Below, in pieces: positions 1-8,299 of a stretch of DNA of 64,000 nt. A program made the position numbers and the translations under genes. The notes under the pieces are model-generated. The model searched no databases. It saw only the letters and a list, made by a program, of their open reading frames with translations, and was not told the DNA's origin. Source of the stretch: a bacterium (lineage in GTDB: Bacteria > Spirochaetota > Leptospiria > Leptospirales > Leptonemataceae); NCBI GenBank assembly GCA_024742665.1, contig JANSYA010000016.1, positions 1 through 64,000 of the forward strand. The letters are read 5' to 3'. Every line of letters starts with the position of its first letter. Position 1 is the first letter of the stretch.

Positions 1-81
1 GCCTCATTCAAGAACTCCTGTGTCGCGAATGGCGTTAGAGCCTTAGAAACACATGGAGCTTTTGAGTACAATTTAGAATGA
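1..81 (+). CDS. possible C-terminal end of a gene entering from the left (partial)
   Basis: Frame 1 is open from the window edge to a TGA at 79-81 and gives 26 residues ending in FEYNLE. The composition is protein-like, but the stretch is too short to recognise. The first nine bases (GCCTCATTC) are the exact reverse complement of 76-84, which may be chance. No function can be proposed. Confidence 0.25.
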   Translation, partial: ASFKNSCVANGVRALETHGAFEYNLE

Positions 82-302
82 GGCAACAGGGATTATTTGG
101 AGTACCTTTTTGAATGATGCAGATGGCTACTTCCGATAATATACGTTATGTCACACGGAGGCGGGGATGTGTTGTATGGTCGGGTACATAGGTTACACTG
201 ATGATTGTGGACCCAGCGTCGCCAAATTAAAGTTAAAAAAGAATCGCATCTCGATTGAATTCGTGTCAGAGTGAGTGCACAAAAATCGAACAGGAGTAAA
301 CT

Positions 303-473
303 ATGTCTACAAACGCCCCCAAACAAACCACCTGGCTTGTCGCCGTCATTCTTGGTGTCGTCGGAATAATTTCGAGTTTCGTTCTCATTCCGGTCGTGTC
401 CGCGTACGCTGCGTATCTCGTAATGGCCGGATTCGGTATCCTCGCCGTCGCGACCGTGGTCAACGGCCTGTAA
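303..473 (+). CDS. small two-helix membrane protein (56 aa)
   Basis: An ATG at 303 follows a clear Shine-Dalgarno (AGGAG, about 6 nt upstream) and opens a 56-residue frame. The protein begins MSTNAPKQTTWLVAVIL and has a short polar N-terminus followed by two hydrophobic helices, roughly residues 11-31 and 36-54, rich in Val, Ile, Gly and Ala. It resembles, from memory, short unnamed bacterial membrane proteins of the type 'polar start, TTWL, two helices, short Gly-Leu end'. Function is unknown; it would sit in the inner membrane. It stands alone, with a 12-bp inverted repeat 58 nt after the stop. The RBS and membrane-protein composition make it much more convincing than the other frames here. 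Confidence 0.7.
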   Translation: MSTNAPKQTTWLVAVILGVVGIISSFVLIPVVSAYAAYLVMAGFGILAVATVVNGL

Positions 474-530
474 TCTCCGGTGTAAGAACAATTTTGAATG
501 AAGGAATGATCGACTTATTATTTTAAGAAT

Positions 531-571
531 CGAACCGACTGGAATATCCAAATGATGATCCAGTCGGTTCG
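531..571. terminator. 12-bp perfect inverted repeat, possible bidirectional terminator
   Basis: CGAACCGACTGG (531-542) is perfectly repeated inverted at 560-571, with a 17-nt loop. It lies between the small plus-strand gene ending at 473 and the minus-strand HAD gene ending at 654, where a shared terminator is expected. No strong T-run follows on either strand, so termination is inferred from position and stem only. Confidence 0.45.
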
Positions 572-653
572 AACGTGAGGTGTGCAGCTATTAGGGCGTG
601 AGCACGAGCGGTTCTCGTTTCTGATTGCCACCGGCGTTTCAAGCCTGCCCGTT

Positions 654-1502
654 TCACGTTAAAATCGAATCAAAAAGATACGTCGGGATAATCCCGCGCG
701 AACGGATCTGCAGGCGCGCCTTTTCTTTTTGCGTATTGCCCGAAAGCACGAGGGCCGTATCCACGCCGAACTGATTCGCGCCGAGAATATCCGTATGCAG
801 CGTATCGCCGACCATCAGGATTTGTCGTTTGTTCAGATCGGGTATCGCGTGTAATGCGCGTTCGTACGTGAACGAAAAGATCTGCGTGTCGGGTTTGCCG
901 AAGCGAATAAAGGTTTTACCGACGATGCTTTCAATCATCGAAGCCAGGCTGCCGACGGCGACAGCGACTTCGCCGGATTTAACCGGATAAGAAGTGTCGG
1001 TATTGGCGACGATGACCGGAATATTGACTTTGCGCAGCAGATTCAGCGTGCGATTCAAATCGCGATACCAATCGAAACCTTCGTCGTCTAAAAAAACCAT
1101 GCAGCGAATCTCTTCCGGATTTTTTACCTCCGCGACGGGCACGGCTTCCAGGCCTGCTTCTTCGATATAGTACGCGGAAGCGGGTTTGCCGAGATAGGCG
1201 ACCTTGCCCGAGCCGACCTTGCCCGCCAGAAATTCGCTCGCCAGCATGCCCGAACTGACGATCTTTTCGATGGCGAAAATTTCCCCCCGCTGCGGATGCA
1301 CATAGTAACCGCGCATCTTTTCGGGAGACTTCGAAGCGTCGTTGGTGATTACATAGCAATCGATGCCGGTTTGCTGGAGTCGTGCAAGCACTTCGGGCAC
1401 GCCGTCGATGATACCGCTGGAGTTACGCAGCACGCCGTACGCGTCAAAGAAGATTGCCCGGTAATTGGGCGCGATTTTTTCAAACGATGATTCGGATTTC
1501 AT
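654..1502 (-). CDS. HAD superfamily (IIA, NagD-like) hydrolase
   Basis: A 282-residue cytoplasmic HAD-IIA protein of the sugar-phosphatase / NagD type. Motif I lies near residue 20 (FFDAYGVLRN), motif II is the ITNDASKSP segment near 52, a cap domain follows, and motif IV is the late GDTLHTDILGANQFGVDTALVLSG segment near 232, which would bind Mg. In motif I the second Asp of the usual DxDG is Tyr (DAYG). Some HAD-IIA subgroups carry DxWGV there, so this may be a subfamily trait rather than decay, but it removes the usual acid/base residue. The substrate cannot be read from sequence. The gene is isolated, with a hydrophobic protein gene upstream on the same strand. Confidence 0.85.
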   Translation of the reverse strand: MKSESSFEKIAPNYRAIFFDAYGVLRNSSGIIDGVPEVLARLQQTGIDCYVITNDASKSPEKMRGYYVHPQRGEIFAIEKIVSSGMLASEFLAGKVGSGKVAYLGKPASAYYIEEAGLEAVPVAEVKNPEEIRCMVFLDDEGFDWYRDLNRTLNLLRKVNIPVIVANTDTSYPVKSGEVAVAVGSLASMIESIVGKTFIRFGKPDTQIFSFTYERALHAIPDLNKRQILMVGDTLHTDILGANQFGVDTALVLSGNTQKEKARLQIRSRGIIPTYLFDSILT

Positions 1503-1560
1503 GAAATGAATGCGTTAATTCAGATAAGAGTGTCGTCGGCTCTGCAAAGCCTGAAGCGAT

Positions 1561-1869
1561 CTATATGATATAAATATCTACGACGTGCAAGAGTATGACG
1601 CCGATCGCACCGATCGCAAAGCCGGTCCAACGCCAGCGCCGCGGACTCCAATCCAATCCGCCCCTGAGCTTTTGAATCAGTGCCAGCACCAGGCCGACGA
1701 GTAGCGTCGCCGTCAGGCCCAGCACGCCGCCGGATATTCCGCCGAGGATCAGACCGCCGATGGCTCCCACGCCGCCCGGCGCCGCGGAGTGCAGACCGGC
1801 GAGCACCGCGCCGAACAATAATCCGCCGAAAAGGCCGGCCGTTACGAATTGAATCAGGCGAATGAGCAT
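1561..1869 (-). CDS. small Gly/Leu-rich membrane protein (102 aa)
   Basis: The ATG at 1869 gives 102 residues starting MLIRLIQFVTAGLFGG; a TTG at 1908 would add 13 residues. Three hydrophobic segments are visible: residues 5-30 (glycine-rich), about 35-65, and 80-100 (GFAIGAIGVILLHVVDIYII). A basic loop with RRWRW separates the last two. Gly and Ala are abundant within the helices, as in glycine-zipper membrane proteins. No family is recognised. The gene lies between a lipoprotein gene and the HAD gene, all on the minus strand, but gaps of 53-58 nt do not prove an operon. Confidence 0.6.
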   Translation of the reverse strand: MLIRLIQFVTAGLFGGLLFGAVLAGLHSAAPGGVGAIGGLILGGISGGVLGLTATLLVGLVLALIQKLRGGLDWSPRRWRWTGFAIGAIGVILLHVVDIYII

Positions 1870-1922
1870 AAGCCCTGGGAGTATTCCCGGGCCGCGAAAA
1901 TTACGCAAGTAAAACGGCGAAA

Positions 1923-2762
1923 TTAGAAGCCGTGGGTTGTGGCGACGCCGCTCACGCCCAGTCGCAAATTATCGAGGAGCGCGGTCATATTGGTCCACAG
2001 TCCGCCGCTCGAAGAGCCGACCACAAACTGGAGACCACCGACCGGAGTGCCTGCAATGCTGTACGGATCTACGATTTGGCCGCTGCCGTAGGTCGCGAGA
2101 ATCGTGGCGGTCGTTCGCGGCGTCCAGTTCCAGACGCCGTTCTGGCGCGTAAACCAGTAGCCCTGATTCAAGGGATCCCAGGTTTGCCAGGTCGTCATCA
2201 GCATGTCCTGGCCGAGGGTATCCTTATTCTGAGACGCGTCGCGAGAATAGACCAGCATCACGTCGGTTGCATCGAAGGAGCCGTTTCCGTCCAGATCCAG
2301 AAAGATGTTCAGATAGGGGATGGTCCAAACACTGGTCGACTGTTCCATGTACACATCGTAGCTGAAAGTCGTCAGGGCGTCCAGGCGCGTCCCGTTGTAG
2401 GCGGTGTTGTACAGGAAAACCTTACCGCCGTTCGGGGAACCGTCGCCGGCCCCGGTGGCCATCCGCAGCGCCGGGGCGGTGTTGCCCTGCCCGGCATCGA
2501 TGCCGGCGGAACCCGTATTCGTCGTGTAGAAAATCCAGTCGCCCGGTGAGGTCACGGGACCGGACTCCGGCTCCAGTCCGGAGTTGATCGCCCCGCCGCC
2601 CAGGGACGGCAGCAGCAACAGCGGCGCTTCGGAACCACCCGAATCGCAGAGCACGCCTGCCGTGCAGTACAGAGGCACGCACTGGCTGGCCGATCCGGCC
2701 AGGAGGGCCAGACTTGCGCTCAGCAGCAGCGTCTGTAATTGCTTTGTCCACATGATGTTCAT
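1923..2762 (-). CDS. putative exported lipoprotein of unknown function
   Basis: A 279-residue protein with an N-terminal signal sequence (Lys-Gln then LLLSASLALLAGSASQC). The Cys at the end of the hydrophobic stretch could be lipidated under the relaxed spirochaetal lipobox. Three more Cys follow within about 12 residues. The mature part is Gly/Ser/Thr/Trp-rich, suggesting a beta-sandwich. It contains an Asp-rich stretch (DLDGNGSFDATD, near residue 157) that resembles a calcium-binding loop of the dockerin/EF-hand type. No enzyme motif is seen. An alternative ATG three codons later would give the same mature protein. It may be a surface lipoprotein; the function is unknown. Confidence 0.65.
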   Translation of the reverse strand: MNIMWTKQLQTLLLSASLALLAGSASQCVPLYCTAGVLCDSGGSEAPLLLLPSLGGGAINSGLEPESGPVTSPGDWIFYTTNTGSAGIDAGQGNTAPALRMATGAGDGSPNGGKVFLYNTAYNGTRLDALTTFSYDVYMEQSTSVWTIPYLNIFLDLDGNGSFDATDVMLVYSRDASQNKDTLGQDMLMTTWQTWDPLNQGYWFTRQNGVWNWTPRTTATILATYGSGQIVDPYSIAGTPVGGLQFVVGSSSGGLWTNMTALLDNLRLGVSGVATTHGF

Positions 2763-3055
2763 ATTCGCGGCACACTCGTACAGGGTACGGGCGATACTTA
2801 CTGTATCGCATTATATTAGATGAAAATGAATCGCCCAGGAGCTGGTTTTTCCCCGTATTAGTGCTAGAATGCTGCTAGCAGAGCGTGTGAATTCCGCCAT
2901 ATGGGATCTATTGCCGGGATTATGTCGCATATCGGCTTGAATCGAGGCGCGAAACGACGCGGCAGAACAGCTTTCGGAAAGAACAGATTCCAGGCATAGT
3001 GCTTGCCGGGGTGGGAATTCTGATGAATCTGCTGTTGTACGGGTATCCGCGCAGT
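2763..3055. other. divergent intergenic region between two lipoprotein genes
   Basis: This stretch of about 290 nt carries no convincing gene. It must hold the promoters of the minus-strand lipoprotein gene and of the plus-strand lipoprotein-MORN operon. A short inverted repeat (TGCTAG/CTAGCA, around 2860-2880) is visible. No confident -35/-10 pair could be assigned. Confidence 0.4.
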
Positions 3056-3691
3056 ATGCACTTATTCGATCGTACAGGCCGTCAAACCAGGCCGGAAAAT
3101 CCAGGGCGATGGGGCTCCCGGCTGCATCGCGGACTCATCACCCTGCTCCTGTTCGGTGGGCTTCAGCTCCAGTGTTCGAGCTCTACGCCCTCACAATCCG
3201 GCTTTGCTTATCCGGGAGTCTATCTCCCGAATCCTGAAAATCTGCGGGCCGCCGCCCGGTGTGAATCGCCGCGGCACTATCGAGTCTACTATCTGTTTTA
3301 CGGATCAAGTCCGATCGACCATAAAGCCCCGGCTGAGCTCTTTCCTGAGCCCGAGCGTTATTTCTATTTGATCGAACAGGATCGCACGGTCTCCGACTGG
3401 GCTGTCTCGATTTTGTTCGGGACTTTTTTTACGGTTACCCGCGGGAGCCTGTACGTAACGGCCTGTGAAATTCCCGCCGGTCGCCAGGCGGTGGCGCCCT
3501 TTCAGGAGGCCGCGCCCGGTACGGACGCGCCCGCAGTGGAAAACGGATCGCCGGCGGCAGTTGAATCGAATCGTGCGATCGATCGCGGGCCGGTCGACGC
3601 GCAGGTCCAGGAGCGCGTCGACGCGGCCCGAGAGCGCGCCCGGGCCGCGCGCGAGCGGGCTGAGCGGCTCCGTCGGGAGAATCAGGACTGA
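3056..3691 (+). CDS. lipoprotein with charged helical tail
   Basis: An in-frame ATG at 3056 (MHLFDRTGRQ) is preferred over the upstream GTG at 2999 because it places a basic n-region before the hydrophobic stretch ending LLLFGGLQLQCSSS, a good lipobox. The mature part holds a beta-rich region with the segment ending TVTRGSLYVTACE, reminiscent of small Bor-like lipoproteins (weak resemblance). The last 40 residues are a highly charged Arg/Glu/Ala helix, probably coiled-coil. The gene leads a run of four plus-strand genes: its TGA is 4 nt before the ATG of the MORN gene. It is likely anchored in a membrane; the function is unknown. Confidence 0.65.
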   Translation: MHLFDRTGRQTRPENPGRWGSRLHRGLITLLLFGGLQLQCSSSTPSQSGFAYPGVYLPNPENLRAAARCESPRHYRVYYLFYGSSPIDHKAPAELFPEPERYFYLIEQDRTVSDWAVSILFGTFFTVTRGSLYVTACEIPAGRQAVAPFQEAAPGTDAPAVENGSPAAVESNRAIDRGPVDAQVQERVDAARERARAARERAERLRRENQD

Positions 3692-3695
3692 GCTG

Positions 3696-4274
3696 ATGCC
3701 ATCACGCGTTCCCAATCCTCTGATCCGCTGGCTGGCGATGGGTGTCGGTCTGGCGCTCTGGACCGCGTCCGGCGAGCATCTGGCTTCTCGGCCCCTGGCA
3801 TGCGCAAGCGGCGATTGTCAGAACGGCCGCGGCCGGCTGGTGATTCATGAGCGTCTCAGCTACGCCGGCGAATTTCGCGACGGTCTGCTGCACGGCGAAG
3901 GTGAGCTGCGCTTTGCCGACGGCAGTCGCTACCGTGGAAGCTTCGCGCGGGATCGTTTTCACGGTTCCGGCGTGCTGGAGTTTGCGACGGGTGCGCAGTA
4001 CGCCGGCGAATTCGAATCGGGCCGCTTTCACGGCGCCGGCGCCTATTCATTCGCAAGCGGTACGCGCTATGAGGGCGAATTCCAGGCCGGCCGCTTTCAC
4101 GGCATTGGTCGCCTGGAAGGCAGCGATGGTTCTCTATACGAAGGCGGCTTTCGCGCCGGGCGCAAACACGGACGCGGCGTGCTGTATCTCACCGACGGTG
4201 TGCGGCGCGAAGGGCTGTTTTCTGCGGATCGTTTCACGCAGCCCGCTATGATCAGCAGCGAGGCGAATCCATGA
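3696..4274 (+). CDS. exported MORN-repeat protein
   Basis: 192 residues from the ATG at 3696, which sits 4 nt after the previous stop; an upstream in-frame extension would cover the preceding gene and is rejected. An N-terminal hydrophobic segment (residues about 8-25) looks like a signal peptide or anchor. From about residue 45 onward come five to six MORN repeats of the form YxGEFxxGxxHGxGxxxxxxGxxY, each about 23 residues. MORN repeats form elongated beta-hairpin arrays that bind membranes or proteins. The stop overlaps the start of the phosphatase gene by 4 nt (ATGA), so the two are probably translationally coupled. A partner or scaffold role for the membrane phosphatase is inference. Confidence 0.8.
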   Translation: MPSRVPNPLIRWLAMGVGLALWTASGEHLASRPLACASGDCQNGRGRLVIHERLSYAGEFRDGLLHGEGELRFADGSRYRGSFARDRFHGSGVLEFATGAQYAGEFESGRFHGAGAYSFASGTRYEGEFQAGRFHGIGRLEGSDGSLYEGGFRAGRKHGRGVLYLTDGVRREGLFSADRFTQPAMISSEANP

Positions 4275-5944
4275 ATCGGACCGGCGAAAACAACGGAAAC
4301 GCTCCGGAGCGCAACCCGCGTCTGACTCTGCGCATCGCTTTGTTTTATACGCTGCTTGCCGTTACGAATATCATCTTTTTTTCGATTATGATTTTCGAGA
4401 ATCAGACGGATCTCCTGCAAACCAATTTTCGTTATCACAGCGACAGCATCGTCCGCACGGTGCTCGGTGATCTGGACCGGCTGCGCCTCAGACGAAGCCC
4501 GGACGAGAGTCTGGAAATACTGGAGCGCGCTCTGGCGCCCTTCGATATCCAGTCCTTCGTGATCTTTGACCGCAGCGGAGCGGTCTGGCACGACACCGAA
4601 CAAAAAAACGCGCAGTCGCAGTCCGACCCGCTCACGGTCGACTCGGGCCTGCGCCATCGCGCCGATGAATTGATCAATCAAGAGCTGGTGTTTCGCTCGC
4701 GGTACTCGCTGGTCTTAAACGAAGATGATTTCTCGGTCGACCTGCTTTTGCCGCTGCAGGGCCTCAGCGAACGCGGTCCGGAGAAGATCTTCTTGAACGC
4801 CGCCCTCAGCGTGCGGGAAATGCAAGCGCGCCTGAACGCTCTGTACTACCAGGTGGCGATCGCCGTCCTCTGGGGCGTCGCCTTTCATCTGGTATTCGCG
4901 ATCTTTGTGTATCGATTGATCTTCCGTCGCCTGAATGTTTTGAAGGCGGCGAGCCTGCGAATGGCTGCCGGCGATTTGAAGGCCCGCGCGAATTTTCCGC
5001 CCCAGGGCGGCGACGAGCTGGACGATTTGGGCGCTTCGTTTAATTCCATGGCCGCGGGCATCCAGGACAAAGTCGAGACCATCAGCGAACAGATTACGAC
5101 GATTCGCGGCCTGAACGAAACGATCCAGCTGGAAATGCGCATCGGGAAAGAAGTCCAGGAGTCCTTCTCCCGGGTCAGTCCGGAATTCGCGGCCTTTCGG
5201 CCGGCCGTGTACTATCAGCCGCTGCGCGAAGTCAGCGGAGACATCTATAATTTCTATAAGCTCAAAGGCGAAACCGTCGGCACCCACGCTCTGTTTTTCG
5301 CCGACGCGACGGGCCACGGCGTGTCGGCGGCTCTCATCACCGCGATCGTAATTCTATCCCTCGAAGAGCTATTGCGCAGCGCCGATCTATTTGAATCTGA
5401 GTCGATGGCGTCCACGCCGTCGGCGCTGGCCACAGCCGATCGAGAGACCTTCGCCGCGACGATCATGACCGATCTGAACCGCATTCTGGCCGAACGTTTG
5501 AACCCATTTTTTCACGCGACGGCCCTGGTGCTTTTGTTTCAACCGGACGGCGAAATCATATTTTCCAGCGCCGGCCATACGCCCTGCTACGCCGTGCGGC
5601 CGTCCACGGGGGAAGTGCTGCATCTGAACGCTCAGGGTACGCCCCTGGGTATGGTCGCGGAAATGGGGATCGAATGCGAACGACTGCCGACGCGGCCGGG
5701 AGACAAACTCTTAATCTATTCCGATGGCTATACGGAAGCCCACGACGGTGCGGGAGGCGAAGAATATTCGCGCGAACGGGCTCTCGATCTCTTTCGTCAA
5801 TCGGCGGCGCTTGCGCCGGATGAAATTTTACAGCGGCTGAAGACCGATCTTTTCGCGCACACCGAAATCTTTAACGACGACGTGACGATGCTGGTGCTGG
5901 AAATTCCCGGCGCGACATCCCGAGACGGAGCCGGCGGTGCGTAA
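4271..5944 (+). CDS. membrane SpoIIE/RsbU-type PP2C phosphatase with HAMP domain
   Basis: 557 residues. TM1 lies at about 22-42, followed by an extracytoplasmic sensor region of about 150 residues, TM2 at about 195-218, a HAMP linker at about 220-270, a short coiled coil, and a C-terminal SpoIIE/RsbU phosphatase domain from about 300. Metal-binding Asp motifs are present: FADATGHGVSAAL near 343, YSDGYTEAHD near 483 and NDDVTMLVLE near 535. Such proteins dephosphorylate Ser/Thr on anti-sigma-factor antagonists in partner-switching pathways. No STAS or RsbW-like gene is in the window, so the target is unknown. It overlaps the MORN gene by 4 nt and the following GTG-started TPR gene by 8 nt. Confidence 0.9.
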   Translation: MNRTGENNGNAPERNPRLTLRIALFYTLLAVTNIIFFSIMIFENQTDLLQTNFRYHSDSIVRTVLGDLDRLRLRRSPDESLEILERALAPFDIQSFVIFDRSGAVWHDTEQKNAQSQSDPLTVDSGLRHRADELINQELVFRSRYSLVLNEDDFSVDLLLPLQGLSERGPEKIFLNAALSVREMQARLNALYYQVAIAVLWGVAFHLVFAIFVYRLIFRRLNVLKAASLRMAAGDLKARANFPPQGGDELDDLGASFNSMAAGIQDKVETISEQITTIRGLNETIQLEMRIGKEVQESFSRVSPEFAAFRPAVYYQPLREVSGDIYNFYKLKGETVGTHALFFADATGHGVSAALITAIVILSLEELLRSADLFESESMASTPSALATADRETFAATIMTDLNRILAERLNPFFHATALVLLFQPDGEIIFSSAGHTPCYAVRPSTGEVLHLNAQGTPLGMVAEMGIECERLPTRPGDKLLIYSDGYTEAHDGAGGEEYSRERALDLFRQSAALAPDEILQRLKTDLFAHTEIFNDDVTMLVLEIPGATSRDGAGGA

Positions 5945-7622
5945 GTACGTCTGGCTGATTGGCGTCCTGCTGCTGTTCTTCGCATTCGCGGCCCAGGCGA
6001 TCATCGGCGTCAAGCTGCTGGAACTGCGCTCGCGCATTCAGCGAGATCGCATCTTAAACCTGGAGCTATCGAGCCAGGCATTACAGGCCCGGTCGCGACG
6101 CCTGGCGACGAGCCGCCGCGACTTTCGCTCCGAGATTCGCCAGTCGGTAATTGAGTCGGGGCTTTTGAACAGCGAACAGCCTGAGCCTTTGAGTCTGAGC
6201 ATCGCGCAGTACGCGGGCCTGGGCGCGATCAATACGGCTCGCGTGCTGGCCTTTAAGCCGCCGCTGTTTTTGTTCGCCGACTACGAATCTCTGCTGCTCA
6301 TGCGCTACGCATTCTATCTGGAGCGCAACCGGCGCTATACCGCCGCCATTGAGCGCTATCAGGAACTTATCAACCGGAGCGGTCGGAAGCTGCCGCTCGA
6401 AATGCGCGCCTTCGTTTCGCTGCATCTGGCCTACTGCCTGGCTTCGGTCGGCGACGTCCCGGCCGCCATCGAACGACTGCAGGGTGTGCAGCGCGACCAC
6501 GCCGGGACTCACTTCAGCCGGGCCGCCGGGATTCTACTGCACGCTCTGCAGGACGGAGAGCGCCGCCGCGCGCGTTTGACTGAAGGCCGCATCGGCGAAT
6601 TGGCCCGGGCCCGGAGTCTGGTGCAGCTGGGCCAGTGCGCCGCCGCGCTCCAGTCTTTCGAACGCCACCGGGCCAGCCTGAACCAGAAGGCCGCCGTCGC
6701 GGTGCCCCTGGGGCCGATGGATTCGTATCGGGAAGCGCTGTGCTTTGAAGAAACCGGTCAAATTCGTCGGGCCATCTCCGGCTACCAGAACGTGGTTCGC
6801 GAAACCCGGGACCGGCAGGCGGCCGTGCTTTCGAATCGCCGGCTGTTGATTGTCGGGAATTTTTACGCGGGCGATTCGAAAGCGCTGGTGCAGGCGACGG
6901 CCGACGCCAGGCGACTGGGAGACACCGGCGCTCTGGCGGAAATTACGAGCGTGGCCAAAGAGCAGGAAGCGCCGCTCGTACTCGAAGAGATTCGCCGCCA
7001 CTCGGAAAAAGAAGGCCAGGCCCCGGAAGCGGAGTCGAGCGCCGCCGCGCAGATCTTCGACGATATTCACGCGGAAGTGCTGAGCGAAATCGGTCCGCTT
7101 CCGGGTCTACCACCCCGGAGATCGCAGCAAGACTCCGAAGCGAAGCCGGCCGATGCGGCGGCGTCCGCAGCCGACAATCAGCAGACCGCCGCCCGCGACC
7201 GGCGCTATGATTTTCCGCCGCCCGCCAAACTGATGCTCGCCGAACGCGACACCGCGATCTCGGGCGCGCTCACGGAAATCCGAACCGTCTCCGGCGAGCG
7301 CCTGCGTGCGAAGCGTATCGAATGGCAGTCGTCGTCCGGACTGCTGCGTCTGAGGGGCGGCACATCTCCCGCAACGATACCATTCAGCGAACTCCAGGAA
7401 ATTCGTCCGGAGGCGGTCGGGCCTGGACGTCCGGGCCTGCTGGAAATCGCTCTGTTAGACGGGCGGGTCGTATACGCCCGGGGTCTGCGCCGCATTTCAA
7501 ATCGCACCGGCGCAGACGGAATAGACGGTCTTGAATGGATCGCTCCGACCGACGCGGCCGGGCGCACTCTGAGCCTCCCGGCCGCGTCAGTGGCCGACGT
7601 GCGCTTTCTGAGAACGCCCTGA
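5937..7622 (+). CDS. membrane-anchored TPR protein
   Basis: 561 residues starting at GTG 5937, 8 nt inside the phosphatase gene, so translational coupling is likely. Residues 5-25 (VWLIGVLLLFFAFAAQAIIG) form an N-terminal anchor, followed by a coiled coil rich in Arg, Leu and Glu. TPR-like helical pairs run from about 120 to 330, with YTAAIERYQELINR the clearest. An Ala/Glu/Asp-rich linker covers about 360-420. The last 130 residues form a beta-rich domain around LRLRGGTSPATIPFSELQEI. It probably works with the phosphatase as an envelope sensor or scaffold (inference from coupling). No catalytic motif is seen. Confidence 0.7.
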   Translation: MRKYVWLIGVLLLFFAFAAQAIIGVKLLELRSRIQRDRILNLELSSQALQARSRRLATSRRDFRSEIRQSVIESGLLNSEQPEPLSLSIAQYAGLGAINTARVLAFKPPLFLFADYESLLLMRYAFYLERNRRYTAAIERYQELINRSGRKLPLEMRAFVSLHLAYCLASVGDVPAAIERLQGVQRDHAGTHFSRAAGILLHALQDGERRRARLTEGRIGELARARSLVQLGQCAAALQSFERHRASLNQKAAVAVPLGPMDSYREALCFEETGQIRRAISGYQNVVRETRDRQAAVLSNRRLLIVGNFYAGDSKALVQATADARRLGDTGALAEITSVAKEQEAPLVLEEIRRHSEKEGQAPEAESSAAAQIFDDIHAEVLSEIGPLPGLPPRRSQQDSEAKPADAAASAADNQQTAARDRRYDFPPPAKLMLAERDTAISGALTEIRTVSGERLRAKRIEWQSSSGLLRLRGGTSPATIPFSELQEIRPEAVGPGRPGLLEIALLDGRVVYARGLRRISNRTGADGIDGLEWIAPTDAAGRTLSLPAASVADVRFLRTP

Positions 7623-7666
7623 GGCGGCTGCACCCCGTCCGGTGAGGCCCGCCTTCTACTTGCGTT

Positions 7667-8299
7667 ATGGCGTCAGGCTTTCAGACTGTGCCGGTCATGT
7701 CCGAGAACGATCCGCCTGTTTCAAATCCGTACGCTCCCGGAACCAGCGCGGAAGGTCTGTCCTCCGTTCCCGCCGACTCGGCCGGCGAAGCGGGCATTAC
7801 CTTTCTACTGACGACCGACGATTATATCGCCTTCCACAACCACATCTACCGGTGGGGAGCGCGTAAATATCTATGGCTGGTCATTGCAGGCGTCCTGGCC
7901 CTGCTCTGGGGCGTGGTGCTGTTTACTCCCGGCGACGAGTACACCGGCCAGGCTGTCATCCCCTATCAAACGCTGATCGTGCTGACTTCCATTTTGATCG
8001 CGACGCCGCTTTTGAGTCCCCTGCTGATTCGGCGACAGCTGAGCAAGTACTACGAACACATCACCCGCACCATGACGGTGACGGTGAGTCCGGGAGGCCT
8101 GCGCGTGCAATCCGACGTGAGCGATTTGCTGTACCGCTGGCACGGCATCTCCGGCATCGCCGAAACCGATCGGCATTTCTATATCCAGATCAATCAGTAC
8201 CAGAGCTTTATCGTGCCCCGCCGGGCCTTTTCCGACGCCGACGAAGAGCGCCGGTTTCGAGATCTCTTGCATCGGTACGAACGGAGCCGTCATGATTGA
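7667..8299 (+). CDS. YcxB-like membrane protein
   Basis: 210 residues; a second ATG at 7697 (MSENDPPVSN) would remove 10 residues and is equally possible, since neither start has a clear RBS. A Pro/Ser/Ala-rich N-terminus is followed by a segment with TTDDYIAFHNHIY, two transmembrane helices (about 70-88 and 103-122) and a C-terminal soluble domain with LLYRWHGISGIAET and FIVPRRAFSDADE. This layout is that of the YcxB/YcxB_C family, whose molecular role is not established. It ends 8 nt inside the next gene, suggesting cotranscription with the isochorismatase-like hydrolase. Confidence 0.75.
   Translation: MASGFQTVPVMSENDPPVSNPYAPGTSAEGLSSVPADSAGEAGITFLLTTDDYIAFHNHIYRWGARKYLWLVIAGVLALLWGVVLFTPGDEYTGQAVIPYQTLIVLTSILIATPLLSPLLIRRQLSKYYEHITRTMTVTVSPGGLRVQSDVSDLLYRWHGISGIAETDRHFYIQINQYQSFIVPRRAFSDADEERRFRDLLHRYERSRHD

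Noticed and set aside
1..84. 9-bp inverted repeat at the window edge (1-9 and 76-84)
   Set aside because: Too short, cut by the window edge and possibly chance; not called as a mobile-element end.
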